64,000 nucleotides of DNA from CAWJNF01 sp963844235. Lineage in GTDB: Bacteria; Actinomycetota; Thermoleophilia; Gaiellales; Gaiellaceae. This document shows, in pieces, positions 16,942 to 26,600 of this stretch. The position numbers and the translations under genes are program-made. The stretch lies in the NCBI GenBank assembly GCA_963844235.1, contig CAWJNF010000001.1, positions 496,001 through 560,000 of the forward strand, in the 5' to 3' direction. Every line of letters starts with the position of its first letter. Position 1 is the first letter of the stretch. The notes beneath the pieces are model-generated. The model searched no databases. It was not told the DNA's origin and worked only from the letters and a program-made list of their open reading frames with translations.

Positions 16942-19900
16942 ATGCTGCGGGTGTTCGTTCTAGGCGAGCTGGCGCTCGAGCTCGACGGGAGGCAGCTTGC
17001 GCGGATCAGGAGCGGGCGTGCGAAGTCACTGTTCGCCTGGATGGCGCTCAACCCGGCTCTGCATCCGCGTTCACGCCTCGCCGGCCTCCTCTGGCCCGAC
17101 GTCCTCGAGGAAAGCGCCCGCACGAGTCTGCGCACGACGCTTGCGACCCTGCGGCGGGAGCTCGGTGCCCAGGCGGCTGCGTACATCGTGGCGTCGCGCC
17201 AGAGCGCGGGGATCCCGCCGAGCCCGGATGTGTGGATCGACGCCGCCGCCTTCGACGAGGCCGTTCGCGAGGGACGGGTGGAGGACGCGCTCGACCTCTG
17301 TCGGGATGAGCCGCTAGCGGATCTCGACGACGACTGGGTGTTCGAGTTCCGCGATCGCCACCGGGACAGAGTCACCGAAGTGCTCGCCAGCCTTGCCGAC
17401 CAGGCGGAAAAGGACGGTGATCTCGCCGCGGCGGTTCGATGGACACGGGAGCGGGTCGCAGGCGACCCGCTCCCGGAAGCGGGACACCGTGAGCTCATCC
17501 GCCGCCTCGCGCTCGCCGGCGACCGCGTGACGGCTCTCGCGGCGTTTGAAGATCTTCGCGCCCGCGTCCGCCGGGACTTCCAGGCAGAGCCCTCGGCGGA
17601 GACCATTGTGCTTGCCGAGGAGATCCGGCGAGGCCAGGCTCGAGCGGGGTCTGGGACGGTGCTGACCCGTCGGCCCTCGGTAGCTCTACCGGCCTTCTTG
17701 TCGCGGCCCGAGCCGGTTCCGATTGTCGGTCGGCGCGCGGAGCTCGACGCTCTTCGCGCGGAGTGGCGGCGGTCTGCGCGCGGCGATCCTCGCGTGGTCG
17801 TCGTTCGAGGCGGGGCCGGGAGCGGGAAGACCCGTCTCGTCTCCGAGCTTGTGCGGGAAATCCATGCGGCGGGAGGGACCGTCCTGGCCGGCCGGTCCCA
17901 CGAGCAGGGGCTCAGCGCCTACCAGGCTTTCGTCGAGGCTATTGGCCACTACGTTCGCTCGATAGGGCCGCGGAACGTCCCCGCCTCCGCCGCCCGGGAG
18001 CTGGTTCGAATTGTTCCGGAGTTGGCGGCGGGCGACGTGCTGGATCTCCCGCCGGAGGGCGATCCTGCCGGAGCACGTTTCCGTCTCTTCGAGGCGGTGG
18101 CAACGCTCCTGTCGAGTGCGGCCGAGACGGCGCCTCTGACGGTCGTTCTCGAGGACATGCATTGGGCCGATCCATCGATGCTGCTGCTCGTCGGTCATAC
18201 CATCCGGGCGCTGCCGAAGGCTCGTCTGCTCGTCATCGGCACCGTACGGCAAGGTGAGCCGACGCCGCCGGAGCTCGCGGCGCTGCTTGTCGACCTGCGC
18301 CGCGAGGGGCGCCTCGAGCAGATCGACGTTGCGGACCTGTCCGAGAGCGCGGTGCGCGAGTTCGTGTCGGCCCTGCTCGGTGTCGAGGCCCCGGCTGGGC
18401 TGGCAGCGGCCATCCACCGGCGGACGGGCGGCAACCCTTTCTACGGCTTGGAGCTCGTGCGCCACCTTCTGGAGGCGGGCGCTGTTGCGCTCGCGGACAA
18501 CGAGGTGCTCGTTGCCCCGGCCATGGAAGAGGCCGGTCTCCCCGAGGGCGTCCGGGCGGTGATCGAGCGCCGGGCATCCAAGCTCTCCGACCTTGCGCAG
18601 CGCTCTCTCGCGGTCGCGGCGGCGCTCGGGGACGAGTTCGGGCTCGTCGAGCTCGATGCGGTCGTCGAGTCGCCCGAGGAAGCGCTTGTCGGGGCGCTCG
18701 AAGAGGTGGTCGCTGCCCGCCTGATCGAGGAGGAGGCGGCCGGCCAGTTTCGCTTCGCCCACGTCCTCGTCCGTGAAGCGATCTATGCGCAGCTGACGGC
18801 AACCCGGCGGGCGCTGCTGCATCGCCAGATCGGCGATGCGCTCTCGTCCCCGCACGGCGAGCAGGCGGGCTCGGAGCTCGCGGAGCTGGCCCGCCATTAC
18901 CGCGTCGCTGGAGGGGAGGGAGACCTCGAGCGGGCCGCCGCCTACTCGGCCCGCGCGGGCGAATGGGCGCTTTCACAGCTGGCGTACGAAGATGCGGCCG
19001 CTCACTTCGCGAACGCGCTCGATGCCGTCGCAGGACCCGGACCCGGCGCAGGTACCCGTGCGCGGTTGCTGCTGGCGAGAGGGGACGCGCTCCTTCGGGC
19101 GGGGCGGCCCGGAGATGCGCGGTCGAGCTTCGCCGGAGCCGCCGACGAAGCACGGAGAGTGAGGGACGGCCGGCTGTTCGCGGAAGCTGCGCTCGGCTTC
19201 GCAGGGTTCGCCGTCAGCCTCTTGCCTCCCCGCCAGGACGTGCTGGGCCTGCTGGAGGAAGGGTCGGCAGGCCTGGAGCGGGCGTCGCCGCTTCGAGCGC
19301 GCCTGCTCGCCCGGATGGCGATCGAGGTCTACTACGAGCCGCCGGTCGAGCGGCGCGAGAAGCTCAGCGCCGAGGCTGTCGAAGCGGCCGCGGCAAGCGG
19401 AGACCCGGGCGCGGTGCTCGAGGCGCTGAACGCCAGGCATGTCGCGCTCTGGGGCCCCGATCACCTCGAGGAGCGGCTGCGGATAGCGAACGACCTCGTC
19501 GAACACGCGAGGGCGGCGGCCGACCGCGAGAAGGAGCTGCAGGGGCTGAACTGGCGTGTCGTCGACCTCGTCGAGCTGGGCAACCTCACTGACGCCCGCA
19601 TAGCGATCGAGGCGCACGAGTCGCTCGCCGGCGAGCTCCGTCTACCCGCCTATCGCTGGTACGGGCCGCTGTGGCGCTCCATGCTCGCACGCCTCTCGGG
19701 CAACCTCGACGAGGCGGACCGGCTGACGCGCGAGGGCGCGGAAATCGGCGAGCAGGCGGAGGACGAGAACGCCGCGGTTCTCGTCGACGTCCAGCGCGCA
19801 TCGACTGCATTCCACCGGGGAGACGTCGACGAGCTGCTCGCGCTCGTGGAGCGGCGGTCGCCTGATTCGGCCGCGGCCGTCGGCTGGCGCAGCTCCCTTG

Positions 19901-20421
19901 CCTGCCTGTACGCGGACGTCGGCCGTCTCGAGGAGGCCAGGTCGGAGCTGGAACGCATTGCCCCTCCCGAAGGCCACCCGCGGGACGCGAACTGGCTCTA
20001 CACCCTCACCGCCCTGGCCCAGGTGGCGGCGCTCGTTGTCGATGCTCGCAGGGCCGAGGCGCTCTATGCACTCCTCCTGCCCTACGCCCGGCGCGTCGTG
20101 TGCACCGGACGCGCGGCGGATGTCGACGGATCGAGCTCCTACGCGCTCGGTCTGCTCGCGGCCGCGCTTGGCCGTCTCGACGAGGCCGAGGCCCACTTCG
20201 ACGATGCGGTGCGGGACCACGAGGAGCTCAGAGCAGCGCCGCTCGTGGCTCGCACCCAGCTGCGGTACGCCCAGCTGCTCGAGTGCCGCGGCGGCGCAAC
20301 CGACCTCGAGCGGGCGGCCGAGCTGCGGGGCCGCGCTCTCGCGACGGCCCGGCAGCTCGGGATGCGAGGACTCGCCGGCCAGGGCGGAGCTAGGTCCGCC
20401 TGGGCGACACGTTCGGGTTGA
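16942..20421 (+). CDS. AfsR/SARP-like BTAD regulator with AAA/STAND ATPase and TPR-like repeats
   Basis: A large regulator of 1159 aa starting at the ATG at 16942. The N-terminal winged-helix (residues 1-90, LGELALELDGRQL) and the bacterial transcriptional activator domain (about 95-235) define the SARP/AfsR class. An AAA/NACHT-like ATPase follows, with Walker A GGAGSGKT near 290 and Walker B VVLEDMHWAD near 400. The second half is helical TPR-like repeats. It probably senses a ligand through the repeats and activates genes in an ATP-dependent way; the target is unknown. Its 3' end overlaps the convergent FAD oxidase by 32 bp. It sits directly on the deletion scar of the preceding pseudogene. 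Confidence 0.88.
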   Translation: MLRVFVLGELALELDGRQLARIRSGRAKSLFAWMALNPALHPRSRLAGLLWPDVLEESARTSLRTTLATLRRELGAQAAAYIVASRQSAGIPPSPDVWIDAAAFDEAVREGRVEDALDLCRDEPLADLDDDWVFEFRDRHRDRVTEVLASLADQAEKDGDLAAAVRWTRERVAGDPLPEAGHRELIRRLALAGDRVTALAAFEDLRARVRRDFQAEPSAETIVLAEEIRRGQARAGSGTVLTRRPSVALPAFLSRPEPVPIVGRRAELDALRAEWRRSARGDPRVVVVRGGAGSGKTRLVSELVREIHAAGGTVLAGRSHEQGLSAYQAFVEAIGHYVRSIGPRNVPASAARELVRIVPELAAGDVLDLPPEGDPAGARFRLFEAVATLLSSAAETAPLTVVLEDMHWADPSMLLLVGHTIRALPKARLLVIGTVRQGEPTPPELAALLVDLRREGRLEQIDVADLSESAVREFVSALLGVEAPAGLAAAIHRRTGGNPFYGLELVRHLLEAGAVALADNEVLVAPAMEEAGLPEGVRAVIERRASKLSDLAQRSLAVAAALGDEFGLVELDAVVESPEEALVGALEEVVAARLIEEEAAGQFRFAHVLVREAIYAQLTATRRALLHRQIGDALSSPHGEQAGSELAELARHYRVAGGEGDLERAAAYSARAGEWALSQLAYEDAAAHFANALDAVAGPGPGAGTRARLLLARGDALLRAGRPGDARSSFAGAADEARRVRDGRLFAEAALGFAGFAVSLLPPRQDVLGLLEEGSAGLERASPLRARLLARMAIEVYYEPPVERREKLSAEAVEAAAASGDPGAVLEALNARHVALWGPDHLEERLRIANDLVEHARAAADREKELQGLNWRVVDLVELGNLTDARIAIEAHESLAGELRLPAYRWYGPLWRSMLARLSGNLDEADRLTREGAEIGEQAEDENAAVLVDVQRASTAFHRGDVDELLALVERRSPDSAAAVGWRSSLACLYADVGRLEEARSELERIAPPEGHPRDANWLYTLTALAQVAALVVDARRAEALYALLLPYARRVVCTGRAADVDGSSSYALGLLAAALGRLDEAEAHFDDAVRDHEELRAAPLVARTQLRYAQLLECRGGATDLERAAELRGRALATARQLGMRGLAGQGGARSAWATRSG

Positions 20422-21817
20422 TCCGGAGGAGGTTGTCCGGATCGTAGGCCGCCTTGATCTCGGCGAGCCGCTCATAGTTGCGGCCGTAGCTTCGTCGCAC
20501 GAGCGTTTCGCCTTCTTCGAGCTGCCCCGCGAAGCCGAAGTACGTCCGGCCGGTCGAGAAGCGCTGCATATCCTCCCAGAACGCCCGCGTCCAGGCGATG
20601 TGCTCCGCGTCCGCTTCCTCGTCCGCCCAGGTCGAGTCGATCGAGAGCAGGAATGCGGCGCTTCGGTCACCGAACGCCGTCGCCTCCGTCGGCACGTCTG
20701 CGATGACCCCGCCGAGGTGGCGTACGAAGACGAGCGTCTGCGGCGACGGCTTGCGGGCGCTCCAGTCGAGGATCGTCTCGATTGCCTGGTCAGACAGCTC
20801 GTCGAGATAGAGGGACTTCCAGTAGTAGCGCATTGTGCCTGCGGGGAAGAATGCGTCGGACTGCGACTGGAGCTCGAGATACGGACGCACACTGCTGAGG
20901 TCGTCGAGCGGCTCGGCGAGCTCCCGCAGCGGACCCAGCGCCTCCTCGCCGACGGAGGCCGGCCCGGCATAGAGGGCATCGACGAGGACGAATGGCGCGC
21001 CGTGCAACTCAGCCGGCACTTCGTCCACCGCCGGGAAGCTCCAGATGCCGATGTCCGCCGTCACTTCATCGGGCGCCGTGGCCACGAACTCCCGATAGCC
21101 CACGAAGACCTCGGCGCCTCGCTCGAGCGGATAGAACGTCTCGGCGAAGGCGACGTCCGGACCGAGGGGATGCGCGCGGTATTCGAAGGAGGTGACGACG
21201 CCGAAGTTGCCACCGCCGCCGCGGAGCGCCCAGAACAGATCCGCGTTCTCGGATTCGCTGGCGCGCAGAACTCGCCCGTCGGCGGTCACCACCTCGCACG
21301 CGAGGAGGTTGTCGATCGTCATGCCGTGCGCCCGCCTGTGCCACGATAGCCCGCCTGCGAGCGTCAGCCCGGCGATCCCAGTTGTGGAGACGACCCCTCC
21401 CGGCACGGCCAGCCCATGGCGTTGGGTCGCCCTGTCGACGTCGCCCCACGTCGCGCCGGCGTCGGCTCGGACGATGCGGCGCTCGGGATCGACCTCGACC
21501 CGTCGGAGGCCGGACAGGTCGCAGACCACTGCGTCATCAGCGACCGCCAGGCCCGCGACGTTGTGCCCGCCGCCCCGAACGGCGAGGGCCAACCCGCGCT
21601 CACCTGCAAACTGGACTGTCGCGACGACATCGAGGACGTCCGCGCAGCGAGCGATGAGCCCCGGCCGGCGATCGATCATTCCGTTCCAGACCCGCCGCGC
21701 CTCCTCGAACTCGGGATCCTCGGGGAGGATCAAGCTCCCGCTCAGCTGCGACGCTAGAGGGTGGCGGTCGCCGGCCGGGGGCTCGGCGACTGCGATGTGG
21801 GTGTTGCTCGTCTCCAT
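20390..21817 (-). CDS. FAD-binding oxidoreductase of the berberine-bridge-enzyme-like (BBE) family
   Basis: A 475-aa flavoprotein with the PCMH-type FAD domain. RGGGHN carries the likely covalent flavin His (H85), and IAGLTLAGG is the second flavin loop. The position that carries the 6-S-cysteinyl link in bicovalent BBEs reads HGMTID with no cysteine, so a single His linkage is expected. The BBE C-terminus YDPDNLLRINPNV is present. It oxidises alcohols, sugars or natural-product intermediates with O2. ATG start at 21817 with a strong AGGAGGT site. It may be a target of the adjacent AfsR-like regulator (inference). Confidence 0.92.
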   Translation of the reverse strand: METSNTHIAVAEPPAGDRHPLASQLSGSLILPEDPEFEEARRVWNGMIDRRPGLIARCADVLDVVATVQFAGERGLALAVRGGGHNVAGLAVADDAVVCDLSGLRRVEVDPERRIVRADAGATWGDVDRATQRHGLAVPGGVVSTTGIAGLTLAGGLSWHRRAHGMTIDNLLACEVVTADGRVLRASESENADLFWALRGGGGNFGVVTSFEYRAHPLGPDVAFAETFYPLERGAEVFVGYREFVATAPDEVTADIGIWSFPAVDEVPAELHGAPFVLVDALYAGPASVGEEALGPLRELAEPLDDLSSVRPYLELQSQSDAFFPAGTMRYYWKSLYLDELSDQAIETILDWSARKPSPQTLVFVRHLGGVIADVPTEATAFGDRSAAFLLSIDSTWADEEADAEHIAWTRAFWEDMQRFSTGRTYFGFAGQLEEGETLVRRSYGRNYERLAEIKAAYDPDNLLRINPNVSPRRT

Positions 21818-21934
21818 GGTTACCTCCTGGCTTTGGTGTTCACGCGACGAAGGCTCCCGGGGCGCCGTGAGCGCTCCGTGAAGTCAGCGTGAGACGGGCG
21901 CGATTCGCGCAGGCTCCCAGGCAGAAACCGGCAC

Positions 21935-22315
21935 CTACCGCGACGGGCAAGGCCGCATCCGACGGAGCCTCATCGTGATGCGGAGAACGAAGATTGCTGC
22001 GGCGAGCCCGGCCGCGTCCACGAGTATGAGCGGCAGGTCGCGGATGGCGATTCCGTACGCGAGCCAAACCGCGTAACCGATCGCCGAGACCAGTCGGAGA
22101 GGGACGGAGATCTCGCACGCCGTGCCCAGTCGAAGCAACGTGCGGGCTTGAAGCAGCAGGGACACGGCGCCCGCCAGCCCGAAGCCGGTTCCGATCGAGG
22201 CGAGTAGGTGGACTGTGGTGGTCACGTCCGCATGCTGGCGCAGCACCGTGAGCCCTCCGTCAGAGCAGCGTGCGGCGCGCGCGATTTCGACTGCTCGATC
22301 CGCGATCGCCGACAT
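21935..22315 (-). CDS. Small SemiSWEET/PQ-loop-like membrane protein
   Basis: A 126-aa protein; residues about 35-120 form three predicted membrane helices with the layout of a SemiSWEET half-transporter: helix 1 with VSLLLQARTLL in the PQ-loop position, helix 2 AIGYAVWLAYGIAI and helix 3 LVDAAGLAAAIFVL. The canonical PQ is LQ here. Homodimers of such proteins move sugars across the membrane. The first 30 or so residues are hydrophilic and there is no good ribosome site at the ATG at 22315, so the real start may be internal. It lies 117 bp upstream (genome orientation) of the FAD oxidase start, and could be in the same transcript. Confidence 0.6.
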   Translation of the reverse strand: MSAIADRAVEIARAARCSDGGLTVLRQHADVTTTVHLLASIGTGFGLAGAVSLLLQARTLLRLGTACEISVPLRLVSAIGYAVWLAYGIAIRDLPLILVDAAGLAAAIFVLRITMRLRRMRPCPSR

Positions 22316-22703
22316 GTATGCACTTGGGCGTACCGGCTCTGGCTAGTGCGGAGACCGGTACGGGATCGTCGGCATCGCGCGCAAGCACCGCGTCAACGGG
22401 GCAGGGGGTGGCCGAACAAGCTCGAGCGGGCCGGTACTCGCCGCGGCGGACTACGGGGCGGGTTGAAACCGACGCCGTGTCGGTCGGGAAGGAGCTATTT
22501 GAGCCAAGGAAGCCGGGTAGCCGTGTCAGGCGCCATCCGTACCAGCGCGGAGCTGTTCGCTCACATCGGTGGTTCCGCAGCCGCAGCGCTACCTGAACCG
22601 CTCTTCCGACCTCGGCGCCCGCGCGGACGATCGAGTCCTCCGCTATCCGCCGTCCTGCCGCGCCGATTCGCTGGAGCTAGCCGACGAGGAGCTCGCCAGG
22701 AGC
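22316..22703 (+). other. 388-bp gap without a convincing gene
   Basis: Lies between the starts/ends of two minus-strand genes. Open frames exist on both strands, as expected at this GC content, but none has a ribosome site or recognisable protein texture. It should contain the promoter of the SemiSWEET-like gene and the 3' end of pssA. I see no tRNA, clear terminator or repeat. Confidence 0.5.
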
Positions 22704-23456
22704 CTACGCGTGGTGGCGTGCGAGAGCGACTTCTCGCCGACTGAGCAGTAGGGCGGCGGCGACCGGGATGACGGGTACGACGATCAGCCACGAGAGCGCC
22801 ACCGGCCAGTACGGGATCAGCCCGCCGAGACCGAGGGCGAGGGCGACCCCGTACATGCAGAGCAGCGGGATCGTCTTGCGTGCCGGCTGCGGATAGCGGA
22901 TGGTGGACACCATCATGGCGCTGACGACGAGGACGATGGCCAGCGTGAGCGCCGGATGGGGATCGACGAACGCGAGCGCAATCAGCACGCCGCCCGCGGA
23001 AGGCGCCGGCAGGCCGTAGAAACCTCCGTCCGGAGGGGGCGGAAAGACGGCGAAGCGAGCCAGCCGTAGCATCGAGCTGGCCACGAACACGCCCGAGGCC
23101 ACCAGAATCGCCGTCCGCCAAGGGTCGGGGTCGGCCGAGCGGGACGCCGCGAGGACGACGGCGGGTGCCACGGCGAACGTAAGGAGGTCGCTCATCGTGT
23201 CGAGCGCGACGCCCATACCGCTGGAGCCAAATTTGCGCGCCACCGCTCCGTCAAGGACGTCCAGGCTCACACCGAACAGGATTACCGCGGCGCAGACGAC
23301 GAGTTGGTCATGTGTCAGCCCTGCGCCCGAGACATGTCCGAACCCCCCGAGCCTGCCGAGCACCATCGCGATCACGGCTAGACCGCACAGGCCGTTGGCG
23401 ACCGTGACGTAGTCGGCGAGCGACAGGCGAGGAAAAGTCACCCTCAGGACTTGCAA
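22704..23456 (-). CDS. pssA: CDP-diacylglycerol--serine O-phosphatidyltransferase
   Basis: A 250-aa integral-membrane enzyme making phosphatidylserine from CDP-diacylglycerol and serine. The CDP-alcohol phosphotransferase signature is complete, D-x2-DG-x2-AR-x8-G-x3-D-x3-D, at about residues 66-89 (starting DVLDGAVARKF). Several hydrophobic helices follow. Start is TTG at 23456 with GGGGAAGG 5-12 bp upstream; an internal GTG 15 bp later is possible. With the psd gene at 27038 it completes phosphatidylethanolamine synthesis. Other CDP-alcohol transferases share the motif, but the neighbouring psd favours PssA. Confidence 0.87.
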   Translation of the reverse strand: MQVLRVTFPRLSLADYVTVANGLCGLAVIAMVLGRLGGFGHVSGAGLTHDQLVVCAAVILFGVSLDVLDGAVARKFGSSGMGVALDTMSDLLTFAVAPAVVLAASRSADPDPWRTAILVASGVFVASSMLRLARFAVFPPPPDGGFYGLPAPSAGGVLIALAFVDPHPALTLAIVLVVSAMMVSTIRYPQPARKTIPLLCMYGVALALGLGGLIPYWPVALSWLIVVPVIPVAAALLLSRREVALARHHA

Positions 23457-23609
23457 TCGACCTTCCCCCGGCGGGGCGAACCGCGCCTCGACTGCCGTCC
23501 TCTCCGCCTTGTCTCGATGTCCGGACGAGTCTACGCATTAGCGCCGTCAGGCACAATGGGGAACCCGCCAGGCGCGACGAGCAACGCAGGCCCATGGCTT
23601 GCGGCTTAG

Positions 23610-23663
23610 AGCGCCTAACAGAAAGAAGGCCCGCCGGCGCCGTGCTTCATGCTGTTGGGCGCT
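23610..23663 (-). terminator. Inverted repeat just after the MFS-patatin gene, terminator-like
   Basis: Arms 23610-23621 (AGCGCCTAACAG) and 23652-23663 (CTGTTGGGCGCT) pair over 12 bp with one G-T mismatch, enclosing a 30-nt loop that itself contains GC-rich GGCGCC. It ends 1 bp from the stop codon of the fusion gene. There is no U-tract, so either a non-canonical actinobacterial terminator or an RNA-processing hairpin. Confidence 0.4.
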
Positions 23664-23664
23664 C

Positions 23665-26600
23665 CTAGGTGAGCGCGAGGCCGGGCGTCTCCTCCAGCGC
23701 CTTGAGGGTAGCCCGCCTCCCGGCCTCCCGCATCGCGTCGAGCATGTGGAACTCCAGGCGGTCGACCGACTCGCCGTCGGGCTCGATGTAGAGGGCGGCA
23801 TGACGGCGACCCTCGAGCCGTGTGTCCTTCGTTCCCAGGAGCATGCAGCGCGAGATCGTGTCGATCAGACCGATGTCGGGCGGCGGCTCGCCGGGCGGGA
23901 GCACGCGCTGCTCCGGCTCGGTGACGTCGGAGGCGATGATCAGCCCTTCGTTCTCCGCTGCCATCGTCGAGATCGGGAGGTTGTCGAGCACGCCGCCGTC
24001 GACGAGGAGCCCGCCGCCGATCCGGACTGGTGGACCGACGCCCGGCAGCGATATGCTCGCGCCGACGGCAGTCCCCAGCTCGCCACGCTGGTGGACAACC
24101 AGCTGAGCACTGATGATGTCCGTACTAACGCAGTAGAACGACCGCGGCAGATCCTCGATCAGACCGGGCAGGTTGCGCTCGAGCATCGTCCGGACCCGGC
24201 CTCCGCGAATCAGCGACGTGCGCGGCACCCGGTAGTCCCCTAACGGATTGCGCCGTACCCACTCCTGATAGCAGACGGCATCGATCTCGTCCGCATCGAG
24301 CCCTTGCGCCAGCAGCGCGCCGATGAACGCTCCCATGCTGGCTCCGCCAACGCGGTCGATCACGATGCCGGCGGCGAGCAGCTCCTCGATGACCCCGATG
24401 TGCGCGAACGCGCGCGCCCCTCCGCCCGAGAGCACGAGCCCGACCGCCTGCCCGGCGAGGCGGCGCGCGAGCCGCGCCACGTCTTCGCGCCCGCGGACAC
24501 TGTGCGTCGAGCGCGGCCGCAGGTCATCGAGCAGCTCTCGGACACCCGGGCGATCGGCCGGACCCAGCAGGATGACGTCGCAGCCCCGCAACAGCTCGGC
24601 CGGCGCTTGCTCGCGAAACGGAAGCGATTCGGTGTCGATCACGAGCAGCGCTCGATCCGCTTGCGGGACGGCGCACCCGAGCCACGGGTCCTCGTGCACG
24701 GCGGGGACACCGGTGAGAATCACAAGCTCGTGCTGACCCTCCACACGGTCGAGCACTCGAGCAAGCGCGGCGGCCACGTCTGCGCCGGGCACGTGTGCCT
24801 GCACTGACCGCTCGTCGAGCTCGACCAGGTCGCGGAACTTCCGCAGCTCGGCAACGAGCTCCGACTCCAGCTTCGAGCCTGTACGCCCCGGGAGCCAATG
24901 GACGATCGCGAGCGTCGTCGCGGCAGGTATCGGCTGCGTCTCGAGATAGCGGCTGTGCTGCAGTTGGGTCGCGAGCACGCGCGCGATGGAGATCGCAAAC
25001 TCGTTGCTCGCTCGCAGCATCGGCTCGAAGGCCTCACGGTCGACGCGCAGGAGCACCGCGTCACGGCAGCTGCGGACCGATGCCGAGCGCCCGGCCGACG
25101 AGAGGAGTGCCAGCTCGCCGACCACCGAACCTCGCCCGAGCTCGAGCAACCGCTCAGGTTCTTCTTTTTCGTGCTCCCTGATCACCTCGAGTCGACCGCT
25201 GCGTACGACGTACATGGCGTCGGGCGCGTCGCCCTGACGGAAGAGCCACTGACCGTACGGGAGCCGTACGGTCCGGCACTTCTGCGCGAGGGCGTGTCGA
25301 TCCGCGGCCGGTAACCCCGCGAATATCGCGACCTCGGCGAGCAGCGCGTCGTCGTCCTCCCAGCCGGCCCAGATCGACCGCTGCGGCGACGGGGGGCTCG
25401 GCCGCCGGAGCGGCCGCGCAGTTGACGGCAGTGCAGCTCGTCGGCGCGCGAGCTCGTCCTCGTCGCCAAGCTCGGGTGGGCGGTAGGGCGGCAGCGCGAG
25501 CGCGCCGATCGCGACGAGAGCGAAGCATCCGGCCGCGAACACCCACCCGCGATGGAATGCGGAGACCGAGGCGGTCGCCGCCGTGCTTCCGAACAGCGCC
25601 GCCAGGATCGCGATCCCGATCGCGGCGCCGATCTGCCTGATCGCGCCGTTCACGGCACTGGCGCCCGCGTAGCGGCCGCGCGGGGCACCGGCCACTGCCG
25701 CGTCGCTCACGAGCGGGAACACGAAACCAACTCCGACGGCGATCAGCACGGCCGCGGGCAGGTAGGTGCCGAGGAAGTCGGGATCCGGGCCGGCGCGCGC
25801 CAGCAGGAACAGCGGTCCGGCCGCCAGGAGGACCCCGCCGAAGACGACGAGCCGGCGCGGGTCGACACGGGGAACGAGGCGAGCGGCGAGGCCGGCCGTC
25901 GCGGCGGCGAAGAACGGCGCCGGCGTGGTCGCAAGGCCCGCCTTGAGTGCGGAGTAGTGCCATACCTGCATCAGGAAGAGCACGTTGGCGAGCCCGAGCG
26001 CGAAAAACCCCGCCGCTCCGACTACGGTCAGCGCGCTGGTCACCGTGAAGCGCGGCGTGCGCAGTAGCTCGACGTCGACCACGGTCTCCGGTCGGCGGCG
26101 AGCGCGCCGCACGAGCGTTGCCGCAGCGACAACCGTCAGCGCTGCGGCGGCCGCGACCCATCCGCTCGTCCAACCCCAGTCCGGTCCCTGCACGATGGCA
26201 AGGGTGAGCGCGCCGACCGACAGCGCGACCAGCAACGCGCCGGGCAGGTCCGGCCCCGTGCGGCGGCCGGGTGCCCGGCTCTGCACGAGGTAGTGCCTCG
26301 AGAGCCACCAGACCGCCACGCCGATCGGCAAGTTGACCAGGAACACCAGCCGCCAGTTGTAGGCCTCGACGAGTGCGCCGCCGATCGACGGGCCGATGCC
26401 GGCTGCGAGCACAGCGGTGGCGCTCCATGCCGTCACGGCCAGAGCCCGTTTGCCGGGCGGGAAGCCGTGGAGGACGAGCGCGAGCGACGCCGGTACGATC
26501 GCCGCTGCGCCGACGCCCTGGATCCCCCGAGCCGCGATCAGCACACCGACGGAAGGCGCGACCGCCGCCAGCGCCGAGGCCAGGGTGAAGATCACGATCC

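Noticed and set aside
22208..22751. Plus-strand open frames (178 and 60 codons) in the gap before pssA
   Set aside because: Composition matches random high-GC frames opposite minus-strand genes; no ribosome site or recognisable motif.
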